Of a stretch of DNA of 64,000 bases, positions 17,544 through 26,110 are shown one piece after another (the stretch's first letter is position 1; each line of letters starts with the position of its first letter). Under the pieces are notes generated by a model. The model searched no databases. It was not told the origin of the DNA and saw nothing but the letters and a program-made list of their open reading frames with translations. The stretch covers positions 2,744,963 through 2,808,962 of the forward strand of contig NZ_KN050846.1 in NCBI RefSeq assembly GCF_000746845.1, read 5' to 3'. A program made the translations under genes and the position numbers. The DNA is from Altibacter lentus. Lineage in GTDB: Bacteria; Bacteroidota; Bacteroidia; Flavobacteriales; Flavobacteriaceae.

Positions 17544-18312
17544 ATTTGAAGAGAATATTAGAGAAAAGTTGCAGGAGCGGGAGCTGTCACCGTCCAAAGA
17601 TGCCTGGAAGAAACTGGAAGCAAAGCTGGAGACCGAAGCACCACAAAAAAGCAACCGGAGCTTCTGGTTTGCCGTTGCAGCTGCGGTCGCCGCACTGTTG
17701 ATCGTAGGGGCGTTGGTTTACAGCCCATTTCAGCAAACCCCTAACGGGAGTCTGGTAGAGGAAGCACCTGTAAAAGTTAAGAAAGAAGAAAGCACCAAAG
17801 AGATCGTTCCGCAGGAGATCACTTCTTCGGAAATTGCTTCGGAAAGTCTTTCTTCTGAAGAAAAAACAGAGGGCGGATCGCAGGTAGCTCAAGAGAAATC
17901 CCTTCCGAAGAAAAAAGAAGCTCTTCTGAAGCAAAACGAAACCCCTTCTGAAGCACTTGCTCAACTTGAAAAGAAAAAGACAGATGATGTTCTCACTGCT
18001 TCCGAAGCGATCGCGATAAAAGAAAAATCGTTTGAGGATTCAAAAGCAGAAGAAGTCATCAATGAGCTTAAAAAATTAAAAGAATCGAATATCGAGATCA
18101 CCATAGAGGAAGTCGATGCGCTTTTGGCCAAGGCGCAACGGGAGATCCAAACACAGCGGATCCTTACGGAAAGCACACAAAAGGTAGATGCGGCGGCACT
18201 GCTTTTAGATGTGGAGCTGGAGTTGGAACGCAGCTTTAGGGATAAGGTGTTCGACGCTTTAGGGGACGGTTTTGAGAAGATTCGAACTGCCGTCACCGAA
18301 CGAAACAATTAA
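17530..18312 (+). CDS. Single-pass membrane protein, likely anti-sigma partner
   Basis: The 260-residue protein has a short cytoplasmic N-terminus (about 45 residues, with SPSKDAWKKLEAKL), one membrane helix (about 46-65) and a long highly charged periplasmic part rich in Glu and Lys that should form coiled coil. It has no zinc anti-sigma motif (HxxxCxxC). The start overlaps the sigma gene by 14 bases. The N-terminal pattern recurs in the protein at 54170-54787, which also follows an ECF sigma gene, and this shared pattern is the main reason to call it an anti-sigma partner. Confidence 0.72.
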   Translation: MAPIKFEENIREKLQERELSPSKDAWKKLEAKLETEAPQKSNRSFWFAVAAAVAALLIVGALVYSPFQQTPNGSLVEEAPVKVKKEESTKEIVPQEITSSEIASESLSSEEKTEGGSQVAQEKSLPKKKEALLKQNETPSEALAQLEKKKTDDVLTASEAIAIKEKSFEDSKAEEVINELKKLKESNIEITIEEVDALLAKAQREIQTQRILTESTQKVDAAALLLDVELELERSFRDKVFDALGDGFEKIRTAVTERNN

Positions 18313-18339
18313 CAATCATTCATCAATCAAGCTTTTCCA

Positions 18340-18360
18340 TCCCTCTCTACTCGGGAGGGA
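18340..18360. repeat. Intergenic hairpin before the outer-membrane protein gene
   Basis: TCCCTC (18340-18345) and GAGGGA (18355-18360) form a stem with a nine-base loop. No T-run follows, so it is not a standard terminator; it may be an RNA-processing or stability element, or part of a dispersed repeat. Confidence 0.45.
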
Positions 18361-18392
18361 GGCCGGAAGAGCGCTAAATCAAAAATTACAAT

Positions 18393-19451
18393 ATGAAAAC
18401 TATTACGTATTGCATCGCAGTGGTGCTTTGGGCTATCGCTATGTCTTTTAGTTTGGCACAGGAAACCGATCAAGAGAACACGATCGAATTCCTGAAGGCA
18501 ACAAAAGAACGGATCATCAATGAAGAAAAGGACGCATTAAAACAAGAGGTCGAACGTATCAATCGCCGTCTGGAAAATGAAGAGATCTCTTATGAGGAAG
18601 CTGAAACGTTAAAGAACGAAGCAGCCGAAAAACGCGCAATGAACATCGAGAACCGACTCGCTATTGTTGATAATAAGATCGCTTTAATAGAGCGAAACGG
18701 CGTGGATGAAGAAGAAAACAACATTGTAGTGATCGGGTTTGGCAAAGATGACGAAACCGAAGGATCGCTTTTTGGCATTCAGTTCAACAAGTCGAATGAA
18801 AGGAAATATGACCGGCGAACCTACAGCGATTTTGTTTTGGCCGTAGGTTTAAACAATGTGATCACCAAAGGGGAGTCTCTAAACGACAGCGATTTTAAAA
18901 TAGGCGGGAGCCGATTTGCAGAGATCGGTTGGGCCTGGAAGACGCGGGTCTTCGAAGAAAGTAACTGGCTTCGTGTTAAATACGGATTCTCTTTTCAGTT
19001 TAACGGATTAAAACCTACCGACAATCGATATTTTGTGGATACCGGTTCTCAAACCGAATTGCAGGAATTTCCTGTGGATCTCGATAAATCAAAATTCAGA
19101 ATGGACAACCTTGTATTTCCGGTTCACTTTGAAGTAGGTCCCTCTAAAAAGATAGAAGGAGAAAACTATTTTCGATATTCAACCTACAATAAGGTGAAAG
19201 TAGGAATTGGGGGCTATGCCGGCTTTAAACTTAGCTCACGCCAAAAATTAAAATATACCGCCGATGGGGAAGACGTAAAAGAAAAGCTGAAAGCAGAATA
19301 TAACACGAATAATTTTATTTACGGCTTGAGTGCCTATGTAGGTTGGCGAGAAACGGCTCTGTATGTAAAATATGATCTGAATACCCTATTTAAGGATAAT
19401 CCGGTAGAAATGCGAAATATTTCTCTGGGGTTGCGATTTGATATGGACTAA
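18393..19451 (+). CDS. Outer-membrane beta-barrel protein with N-terminal coiled coil
   Basis: The 352-residue protein has a signal peptide (cut near residue 22, LAQE), a helical coiled-coil stretch of about 80 residues rich in Glu, Lys and Arg, and then beta strands ending in SLGLRFDMD, an aromatic-ended C-terminal strand typical of outer-membrane barrels (repeated patterns such as KVKVGIGGYAGFKL and FIYGLSAYVGW). It is third in the sigma/anti-sigma operon and may be the target or sensor of that system. The coiled coil could reach the peptidoglycan or the membrane protein encoded just before it. Exact function unknown. Confidence 0.8.
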   Translation: MKTITYCIAVVLWAIAMSFSLAQETDQENTIEFLKATKERIINEEKDALKQEVERINRRLENEEISYEEAETLKNEAAEKRAMNIENRLAIVDNKIALIERNGVDEEENNIVVIGFGKDDETEGSLFGIQFNKSNERKYDRRTYSDFVLAVGLNNVITKGESLNDSDFKIGGSRFAEIGWAWKTRVFEESNWLRVKYGFSFQFNGLKPTDNRYFVDTGSQTELQEFPVDLDKSKFRMDNLVFPVHFEVGPSKKIEGENYFRYSTYNKVKVGIGGYAGFKLSSRQKLKYTADGEDVKEKLKAEYNTNNFIYGLSAYVGWRETALYVKYDLNTLFKDNPVEMRNISLGLRFDMD

Positions 19452-19477
19452 GAAACCTGTGTTTCCATCGATACATT

Positions 19478-19504
19478 AAAGCTCCTGTAAAGGAGCTTTT
19501 TCTT
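19478..19504 (+). terminator. Terminator of the sigma/anti-sigma/OMP operon
   Basis: AAAGCTCCT (19478-19486) pairs with AGGAGCTTT (19491-19499) around GTAA, followed by T-run. Confidence 0.88.
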
Positions 19505-19557
19505 TATGGGAAAGTATAATTTTTAATAGTATTTTTACTGAAAATTCATTCATTCCA

Positions 19558-21519
19558 TTGATTTCAAAAAACACTATCGATTCTGTATTCGAGACCGCCC
19601 GGGTGGAGGAGGTGATAGGTGATTTTGTACAACTGAAGAAATCGGGGAGTAATTTTAAAGGATTGAGTCCTTTTAGTGATGAGCGTACACCCAGTTTTAT
19701 GGTGTCGCCCGTAAAGCAGATATGGAAGGATTTTTCCAGCGGAAAAGGAGGGAATGTAGTGGCTTTCTTAATGGAACACGAGCATTTCACCTATCCTGAA
19801 GCGATCCGGTATCTGGCAAGAAAATACGGGATCGAGATCGAAGAGACGCAGCAAACCAACGAAGAGAAAGAATCTGCCAACGAGCGCGAGAGCTTGTATC
19901 TGGTAAGTGAATTTGCCAAGGATTATTTTCATACTACTTTGCTGAAGACCGAAGAGGGGAAAGCCATTGGTCTTTCGTATTTTAAAGAGCGGGGTTTTAC
20001 CGAAGAGACGATCAAGAAATTTGAATTGGGCTATTCCCCCAATTCATGGGAAGCCTTCACAAGCCATGCCATTAAAAAGGGATACCAGCTGGAGTACCTT
20101 GAAAAAACGGGGCTTACTATTGTAAAGGAAGAAAAGCAGTTCGATCGTTTTAAAGGGCGTGTGATGTTTCCCATCCTTAGTTTAAGCGGAAGGACACTTG
20201 GCTTTGGCGGAAGGATACTCACCAACGATAAGAAAGCAGCGAAATATCTCAATTCTCCCGAGAGTGATATCTACCATAAAAGCAAAGTGCTTTATGGTAT
20301 CTACCATGCAAAACAAAGCATTGCGAAAGAAGACAATTGTTACTTGGTTGAAGGTTATACCGATGTCATTCAGTTCCATCAAAAAGGGATCCACAACGTA
20401 GTGTCATCTTCGGGAACGGCCCTTACCGCAGAACAGATACGCCTTATCAACAGGCTTACTAAAAACATCACACTTTTGTTCGATGGTGATGCAGCGGGTG
20501 TTCGCGCCTCTTTACGCGGGGTGGATCTCATTCTGGAGCAAGGGATGAATGTGAAGATATTTACATTCCCCCCGGGTGAGGACCCGGATAGTTTTGCTCG
20601 CAGCAATACGATAGAAGAGATCGCATTGTATCTGGAAGAGCACAGTCAGGATTTTATCAATTTTAAGGCTTCGCTCTTGGCTTCGGAAGCTAAGAACGAT
20701 CCGGTAAAGAAGGCAGAGACCATTCGGGATATGGTGTTGAGCATCTCCAAGATCCCGGATGTCATTAAGCGTGAGGTGTACATACAAGAGTGTGCTCGGC
20801 GTATGGATATAAGCGAGGAGGTCTTGTTCAATACGTTGGCGCAGATCCTTCAGAAGGAAAAAAGGGATGCCGGCAGGAAACCAAAACCTGAGTCGGGTGA
20901 GATGCAGGTAATTGCTTCAGAAAATAAAACGGTTACGAAGGTAGATGTCCAGTTCGAGCTGGAACGTAAACTCATTGAATTGTTGCTCCTTTATGGAAAA
21001 GAGGAGGAAGATTTTGAGGAGCTTCTTCTTGAAACCGATGAGAAAGGAGCCATTGCATTAAAACCGGAGACGCATAAGGCTAAGGTCTATGAAAAGATCT
21101 ATCTCGACCTTCAGGATGATGAGATAGAATTTGCCAATGATACTTTTAAGGAAGTGTATTATGCCATTATCAATAAACTGACTCAGGACACCAATTTCCA
21201 GATCAATACTTTGGTAAACGAACTTGAACCCGGTACTGCAGAAACAATTTCGCACATTCTTATGGAAGAAGAGAAATACCAGCTGCACAATTGGGAGGGC
21301 AAGGATATTTATGTGAAAGAGAAGAACACTTCCATTGCTCAAGTAGTAAGTGAGACCATCTTGAACCTAAGAAGATTTCTGGTTTCCCAAAAGATCAATG
21401 AGCTCTCCAACGAAATTAAGGATGGCGACAGCGCCGATAAAGAAACAAGGCTTCAGGATATTGTTGATTATATCACCTTGAAAAAAGTACTTTCTGAAAA
21501 ATTGAATCGGGTATTGTAA
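19558..21519 (+). CDS. dnaG: DNA primase DnaG lacking the zinc-ribbon ligands
   Basis: The 653-residue primase makes RNA primers for replication. It starts with TTG (no nearby in-frame ATG). The N-terminal CHC2-type domain is present in outline, but all four zinc ligands are replaced: Ser37, Ser40, Asp58 and Ser61 stand where E. coli has Cys, His, Cys and Cys (seen in LSPFSDERTPSF and WKDFSSGKGGN). The catalytic core is intact, with YLVEGYTDV near residue 262 and the TOPRIM metal motif DGDAAG near residue 308. The C-terminal helicase-binding domain follows. From memory, other flavobacterial primases share the lost ligands, so this is likely an inherited lineage trait and not a damaged gene. 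Confidence 0.93.
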   Translation: MISKNTIDSVFETARVEEVIGDFVQLKKSGSNFKGLSPFSDERTPSFMVSPVKQIWKDFSSGKGGNVVAFLMEHEHFTYPEAIRYLARKYGIEIEETQQTNEEKESANERESLYLVSEFAKDYFHTTLLKTEEGKAIGLSYFKERGFTEETIKKFELGYSPNSWEAFTSHAIKKGYQLEYLEKTGLTIVKEEKQFDRFKGRVMFPILSLSGRTLGFGGRILTNDKKAAKYLNSPESDIYHKSKVLYGIYHAKQSIAKEDNCYLVEGYTDVIQFHQKGIHNVVSSSGTALTAEQIRLINRLTKNITLLFDGDAAGVRASLRGVDLILEQGMNVKIFTFPPGEDPDSFARSNTIEEIALYLEEHSQDFINFKASLLASEAKNDPVKKAETIRDMVLSISKIPDVIKREVYIQECARRMDISEEVLFNTLAQILQKEKRDAGRKPKPESGEMQVIASENKTVTKVDVQFELERKLIELLLLYGKEEEDFEELLLETDEKGAIALKPETHKAKVYEKIYLDLQDDEIEFANDTFKEVYYAIINKLTQDTNFQINTLVNELEPGTAETISHILMEEEKYQLHNWEGKDIYVKEKNTSIAQVVSETILNLRRFLVSQKINELSNEIKDGDSADKETRLQDIVDYITLKKVLSEKLNRVL

Positions 21520-21520
21520 T

Positions 21521-22153
21521 TTACCCGAATTGAAACATTCTGGACTGGTGAATAAGGTCTGCCAGGTTATCCACCTTTAACTTTTTTAGTAAACGGGTCT
21601 TATACGTGCTTACTGTTTTTTCATTAATGTTGAGTGCATTGGCAATATCTTTATTGCGTTTGCCGCTGGATAGTAGATTTAATACCTCGATCTCTCTGGA
21701 AGATAATTTTTTGTACCGGCTAATAGCGCTGGTCTCTCCCACATTACGACTCGTGAAGGTAGAAGTAAGTTCTTCGTTAAGGAAGATACCGCCTTTCGCA
21801 ATTTGTTTAAGAGCCTTTAAGAATACTTTTGTGGACGCAGTTTTTGGAACGTATCCCGCCGCACCGGATTTAATGGATCGCAGGGCATAGATCTCTTCGG
21901 GGTGTGTGGAAAAAATAAGAACGCGCATTTTTGGAAATTCGGTTTTGATGCCCCTTAATGCATTAATTCCGTTAAGGTTGGGCATGTCAATTTCCATGAT
22001 AAGAATATCGGGTTGTTCTTCCTGTAGGTTCTTGTACAATTCGTCCCCATTATTGGCTTTTCCGATTATGGTGTAATTACTGTTCTTTTTTAACATACAG
22101 GCGATCCCTTTTCGGGTCACAGGATGATGATCTGCAATAATGATTTTCTTCAT
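21521..22153 (-). CDS. NarL/LuxR-type response regulator with Glu at the phosphorylation site
   Basis: The 210-residue protein has a receiver domain (1 to about 120) and a LuxR-type helix-turn-helix (about 145-205: LSSREIEVLNLLSSG, NINEKTVSTYKTRLLKKL). The start is the ATG at 22153; a longer frame reaches 22240. The receiver reads MEIDMP where phospho-accepting proteins have MDI-MP, giving Glu54 in place of Asp, and the acidic pair near residue 8 reads Asp-His. The conserved Lys104 (GYVPKT) remains. Glu often mimics phospho-Asp, so the protein may be permanently active or regulated by other means. No histidine kinase gene lies next to it. Confidence 0.9.
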   Translation of the reverse strand: MKKIIIADHHPVTRKGIACMLKKNSNYTIIGKANNGDELYKNLQEEQPDILIMEIDMPNLNGINALRGIKTEFPKMRVLIFSTHPEEIYALRSIKSGAAGYVPKTASTKVFLKALKQIAKGGIFLNEELTSTFTSRNVGETSAISRYKKLSSREIEVLNLLSSGKRNKDIANALNINEKTVSTYKTRLLKKLKVDNLADLIHQSRMFQFG

Positions 22154-22237
22154 TTTATAGTCTTTAACGATGCGAAAGACACTTAAAACAACTGCGATGC
22201 TAAAAGTGTGAGGTTTTGTAATATTTATACTACAAAT

Positions 22238-22245
22238 CAAAACTA
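22238..22245 (-). promoter_or_regulatory. Candidate -7 box for the response regulator gene
   Basis: TAGTTTTG on the minus strand matches TAnnTTTG, leaving a leader of about 80 bases before the ATG at 22153. Confidence 0.35.
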
Positions 22246-22308
22246 AAAAAAAGTTAAACTACTTAAGATTAATTTCGTTCAACAACACGAAAACTCGTTA
22301 AATAACGG

Positions 22309-23100
22309 TTAACTTTTTAGAGAGGGGGGTATTTCGCAGATTGGGATGGGTTTCATTTTGTGTTGGTTGGCAGAATTGAGCCTTGAAAAGATCTCAAAAA
22401 CGATTTTTTGGCGTCCGGAAAAGTCACTTTTTGTCTTTCCTTCGTCCTTCATTTTCATCGCCCACTCCAATTCATCGTAACTGGCACCAATTTGATCCTC
22501 GTCAGTTCGACTGTCGCCAAATAATCCGTCGGTTGGAGCTGCTTTTAAAATCGATTCGGGGACATTTAAATAGCTGCCAAGAGTATAGACCTCGCTTTTA
22601 AGAAGATCGGCGATAGGACTTAGATCCACTCCGCCATCACCGTATTTGGTGTAGAATCCCACTCCAAAATCCTCTACCTTGTTACCGGTACCGCATACCA
22701 AATAGCGATGTAGCCCCGCAAAATAGTACAAGGTCGTCATTCGTAAACGTGCACGGGTATTGGCAAGACTAAGGTCCAAATGTGTGTCGTCTACGGTAAA
22801 GGGGGCGTGTTTTTTAAACGATTCGAACACGGGGGTGAGGTCCACTCGCACATCACTCACATTGGCGAAATTCTTCTTGAGAAGGGCAATGTGCTCTTCA
22901 CCTCTGGAAACCTGGCTTTGCGCCTGATGGATGGGCATTTCAACACATAACGTTCGCAATCCCGTACGTGCGCAAAGACTTGAGGTTACCGCAGAATCGA
23001 TACCACCACTAATGCCTACTACGAAACCTTCCATCTTGGCACTCACGGCATATTGTTTTAGCCAATTTACAATGTGGTCTGCTACTTTTTCTGTCTGCAT
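22309..23100 (-). CDS. nadE: NAD+ synthase (ammonia-dependent type)
   Basis: The 263-residue enzyme adenylates and amidates nicotinic acid adenine dinucleotide to NAD+, the last step of NAD synthesis. The PP-loop ATP-binding motif SGGIDS is at residues 31-36; other family segments are CGTGNKVEDFGVGFYTKYGDG and LSPIADLLKSEVY. There is no N-terminal glutamine amidotransferase domain, so it should use free ammonia. It is divergent from gldB, and the two predicted promoters lie almost on top of each other. Confidence 0.95.
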   Translation of the reverse strand: MQTEKVADHIVNWLKQYAVSAKMEGFVVGISGGIDSAVTSSLCARTGLRTLCVEMPIHQAQSQVSRGEEHIALLKKNFANVSDVRVDLTPVFESFKKHAPFTVDDTHLDLSLANTRARLRMTTLYYFAGLHRYLVCGTGNKVEDFGVGFYTKYGDGGVDLSPIADLLKSEVYTLGSYLNVPESILKAAPTDGLFGDSRTDEDQIGASYDELEWAMKMKDEGKTKSDFSGRQKIVFEIFSRLNSANQHKMKPIPICEIPPSLKS

Positions 23101-23127
23101 TTTCTACGGTTTAATCGTTTATAATAA

Positions 23128-23148
23128 TACCTTTGCCACACAAAAATA
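23128..23148. promoter_or_regulatory. Overlapping divergent -7 boxes for nadE and gldB
   Basis: TACCTTTG on the plus strand (23128-23135) points to gldB and TATTTTTG on the minus strand (23141-23148) points to nadE. Both match TAnnTTTG, with predicted start points within a few bases of each other, so polymerase binding at one should exclude the other. No clear -33 elements. Confidence 0.45.
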
Positions 23149-23208
23149 CGCTAAAAGTAAAATTTAAAAAAGGGAATGACGTTAAAGACAAGCCAAACCC
23201 GTTTTATA

Positions 23209-24168
23209 ATGAAATATATCATTTTCACAGTGCTCGCCCTTCTGTTTCTATCCTGCGAATCGAAGTTGGATGTCACAGAGGAGATCGAAAGGATCCCGGT
23301 AGATCTAAACATTGTTCGATTCGATAAGACCTTTGCGGCAGCTTCGGTCGAGGAACTTCCAACATTAAAGGCACAGTACCCTCTCTTCTTTCCGGAACAG
23401 TATGCAGACAGCATCTGGGTGCAGCGCATGCAGGATACGCTTCAGCAACAGTTACACATGGAAGTAGCGCAGCGATTTCCGGATAATTCGGTCTTGGAAG
23501 ACGATCTCACACCGCTCTTTCAGCATATAAAATATTACTTTCCGCAGTTTGAAATACCCAAGGTCTACACTACCACGTCGGATGTGGATTACCGCAACAA
23601 GGTGATCGCTGTGGACAGTCTGCTCGTTATAGCGTTGGACACCTATTTGGGAGAAGCACACCCTTTTTATGAAGGCATTCAAAAATATACGGTAAAGAAC
23701 ATGAAGCCTTCTCAAATTCCTGTGAATGTCGCCGAGGCCTATGCGCAAAGATATATTGCACCTCCTCGCGATAGAAGTTTGCTTTCGTTGATGGTTTACT
23801 ACGGAAAAATTCTGTATCTCAAGGACCTTTGGTTGCCCGAGGTTTCCAATGCCGAAAAACTAGGATATACCGAAGCCGAATACCAATGGGTTAAAGATAA
23901 TGAGATCGATATGTGGCGCTATTTTGTGGAGAACGAATTGCTGTACAGTACAGATCCAAAGCTGCCTCCGCGTTTTATCAATCCGGCACCGTTTTCTAAA
24001 TTCTACCTTGAGATCGACAACGAATCCCCGGGTATGACCGGCAGATACCTGGGATGGCAGATCGTAGCGTCTTATATGGAGAACAACCCTGCAAGCCTTC
24101 AGCAATTAAGTATCCTTGAGGCCGAAGAGATCTTTAAAAAGTCGAAATACAAACCAAAAAAGAACTAA
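23209..24168 (+). CDS. gldB: Gliding-motility lipoprotein GldB
   Basis: The 319-residue lipoprotein has a signal peptide ending LLFLSC (Cys near residue 15); the ATG at 23209 is chosen because it places the lipobox correctly, while the frame extends back to 23176. GldB is required for gliding in Flavobacterium, where gldB and gldC are neighbours as here. The conserved body includes IVRFDKTFAAAS, NRDRSLLSLMVYYGK-like and GRYLGWQIVASYM segments. The stop overlaps the gldC start (TAATG). Its biochemical role is not established. Confidence 0.92.
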   Translation: MKYIIFTVLALLFLSCESKLDVTEEIERIPVDLNIVRFDKTFAAASVEELPTLKAQYPLFFPEQYADSIWVQRMQDTLQQQLHMEVAQRFPDNSVLEDDLTPLFQHIKYYFPQFEIPKVYTTTSDVDYRNKVIAVDSLLVIALDTYLGEAHPFYEGIQKYTVKNMKPSQIPVNVAEAYAQRYIAPPRDRSLLSLMVYYGKILYLKDLWLPEVSNAEKLGYTEAEYQWVKDNEIDMWRYFVENELLYSTDPKLPPRFINPAPFSKFYLEIDNESPGMTGRYLGWQIVASYMENNPASLQQLSILEAEEIFKKSKYKPKKN

Positions 24169-24503
24169 TGTCAGCACATACTTCAGAAATTAAAATTCAA
24201 GTAGATCTTGATGAGAACAAGATCCCCGAGAACCTTCAATGGACAGCCGTAGACGGAGGGATTACTAACGAAGCGGCCAAAGCCGTATTCCTGTCGGTAT
24301 GGGACCATAAATCCAAAGAAGCACTGCGCATCGATCTCTGGACCAAAGACATGCCGCTGGACGAAATGAAGATCTTTTTCCACCAAACGTTGACTGCTAT
24401 GGCAGATACTTTCGAGCGCGCCACGTCCGATGAAAAGATGAGTGCCACCATGCGTGATTTTTGCCATTATTTTGCTGAAAAGCTTGAGCTGAAAAAAGAA
24501 TAA
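24168..24503 (+). CDS. gldC: Gliding-motility protein GldC
   Basis: A 111-residue cytoplasmic protein without signal peptide, directly following gldB with a one-base overlap. In Flavobacterium johnsoniae gldC is co-transcribed with gldB and improves motility without being strictly needed. Segments such as EIKIQVDLDENKIPE, DLWTKDMPLDEMKIFFHQTL and MRDFCHYFAEKLEL are typical of the family. A terminator follows. Confidence 0.92.
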   Translation: MSAHTSEIKIQVDLDENKIPENLQWTAVDGGITNEAAKAVFLSVWDHKSKEALRIDLWTKDMPLDEMKIFFHQTLTAMADTFERATSDEKMSATMRDFCHYFAEKLELKKE

Positions 24504-24532
24504 ATAGCTGCTTTTTTGAACAAAGGGAGAAA

Positions 24533-24562
24533 TAAAAAAGCTTAGTTAAGTGAGGCTTTTTC
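24533..24562. terminator. Terminator between gldC and engB
   Basis: AAAAAGCTT pairs with AGGCTTTTT-type sequence (one G-T pair) around GTTAAG, with A-run and T-run on the two sides, so it can serve both converging genes. Confidence 0.6.
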
Positions 24563-24589
24563 TATATTCTGAAGTTTTCATCATTCCCT

Positions 24590-25195
24590 TTAGGAACTGT
24601 GTATCGTGTTGTTGATCGAATCAATATATTGAAGCAATTCGTCACGTCCTTCAGATGAGGTGGCCGAGGTCACAAAATACTGCGGTGTTTCCTCCCATGT
24701 CTCCAGCAATTTTTGAAGATACGTTTCAATATTTCTTGAGAGTGCCTTCGGTTTTAATTTATCTGCTTTTGTAAATACAATGGAAAAAGGGATTTGATTC
24801 TCGCCCATCCATTGCATGAATTCCAGATCTATGGTTTGTGGCTCATGACGGCAATCGACTAAAACGAAAGCCGAAACGAGCTGCTCTCGTTTACTGAAAT
24901 AATTGGTAATGAACTTTTGAAAGGTCTTTTTGGCAGTTTTTGAGACCCGCGCATAACCGTAACCGGGGAGATCGACCAGATACCAATTCTTATTGACTAG
25001 AAAATGATTGATCAATTGAGTCTTTCCGGGGCGTCCGCTCGTTTTTGCCAGACTTTTTCGTTGCATTAACATATTGATCAACGACGATTTTCCCACATTA
25101 GAACGACCAATAAAAGCATACTCGGGCAGTCGGTCTTTGGGACATTTGGCAACATCGCTGTTGCTCATTACAAATTCTGCCGATTTGATCTGCAT
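24590..25195 (-). CDS. engB: Ribosome biogenesis GTPase YihA/YsxC (EngB)
   Basis: A 201-residue GTPase involved in large-subunit assembly. Motifs: G1 [12 protein letters not shown] at about 29-40, G3 [10 protein letters not shown] near 75 and G4 TKADKL near 141. The length is normal. It lies on the minus strand 50 bases downstream of the alpha/beta hydrolase gene and probably shares its transcript; the gene converges on gldC. Confidence 0.95.
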   Translation of the reverse strand: MQIKSAEFVMSNSDVAKCPKDRLPEYAFIGRSNVGKSSLINMLMQRKSLAKTSGRPGKTQLINHFLVNKNWYLVDLPGYGYARVSKTAKKTFQKFITNYFSKREQLVSAFVLVDCRHEPQTIDLEFMQWMGENQIPFSIVFTKADKLKPKALSRNIETYLQKLLETWEETPQYFVTSATSSEGRDELLQYIDSINNTIHSS

Positions 25196-25247
25196 ACGCT
25201 ACTTTTTATGTTCTTTATTTAAGTGGAAATACCCCAGCCGGTCAATA

Positions 25248-26012
25248 CTAAAAATCGCGTTCTTGCAACCATGCAAAAAGAAGCTCGTTAAAAGTATCCG
25301 GATGTTCCATCATAGCGGCATGTCCACATTTAGCGATCCAAAAAAGATCGGAATCCGGTAGCAACTCATGAAATTCTTTGGCTACCTCCGGCGGTGTAAC
25401 ATTGTCGTCCTCCCCCCAAATGATACAGGTGGGTGTGTCCATGTGAGGAAGGTCCTTAGACATATTATGCCGAATGGCACTTTTTGCGATCGCAAGCGTT
25501 CTAATCAACTTGTTGCGGTCGTTAACCGTTGCATATACTTCGTCTACGATCTCCTTGGTTGCCACTTTCGGATCATAGAACACATTTTCGGCTTTTTTCT
25601 GAATGTAATCGTAATCGCCTCGCTTGGGATAACTCTCTCCCATAGCACTTTCGTACAAGCCGGAACTACCCGTAATGACTAGTGCTTTTATCTTTTCGGG
25701 ATAGAGTTTTGTGCAGAGTAAACCAATATGGCCTCCCAGTGAATTTCCCAGTAGGATAACATCTTTGAAACCTTTATGGTCGATGAATTCCGAAACGTAT
25801 TTTGCAAAATTCTTTACATTGGTTTTTAACAAGGACATTTTGTAGATAGGTAATTCTGGAATCAACACCTTGTATCCTTTTGGCGGAAAAAATTGGGTCA
25901 CCCCGTCAAAATTACTTAGCCCGCCCATAAGTCCGTGAAGCACAATAATTGGGGTTCCTTCGCCCAATTCTAAATAATTAAATTTTCCTTCTTTCTTTAG
26001 CTGGTTCGTCAT
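25248..26012 (-). CDS. Alpha/beta hydrolase
   Basis: A 254-residue alpha/beta-hydrolase-fold enzyme. The nucleophile elbow reads GNSLGG, the acid is in the WGEDDNVTP segment, and the catalytic His in CGHAAMMEHP; the oxyanion motif HGLMGG is near residue 25. The start MTNQLKKEG at 26012 is preferred over an upstream ATG at 26039. The substrate cannot be told from the sequence. Two TAnnTTTG boxes lie 25 to 42 bases upstream. Divergent from mraZ, upstream of engB. Confidence 0.85.
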   Translation of the reverse strand: MTNQLKKEGKFNYLELGEGTPIIVLHGLMGGLSNFDGVTQFFPPKGYKVLIPELPIYKMSLLKTNVKNFAKYVSEFIDHKGFKDVILLGNSLGGHIGLLCTKLYPEKIKALVITGSSGLYESAMGESYPKRGDYDYIQKKAENVFYDPKVATKEIVDEVYATVNDRNKLIRTLAIAKSAIRHNMSKDLPHMDTPTCIIWGEDDNVTPPEVAKEFHELLPDSDLFWIAKCGHAAMMEHPDTFNELLFAWLQERDF

Positions 26013-26036
26013 TGTGGTTAATGCAATTAACAAAGG

Positions 26037-26054
26037 CAAAAGTACACAAATTTA
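26037..26054 (-). promoter_or_regulatory. Two candidate -7 boxes for the hydrolase gene
   Basis: On the minus strand TACTTTTG (26037-26044) and TAAATTTG (26047-26054) both match TAnnTTTG, 25 to 42 bases before the start at 26012. Confidence 0.4.
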
Positions 26055-26110
26055 TTTCACTGATTCAATTTATAATTCCTCCTTCAAATTTGCAAACACA
26101 CCCTTCAAAA

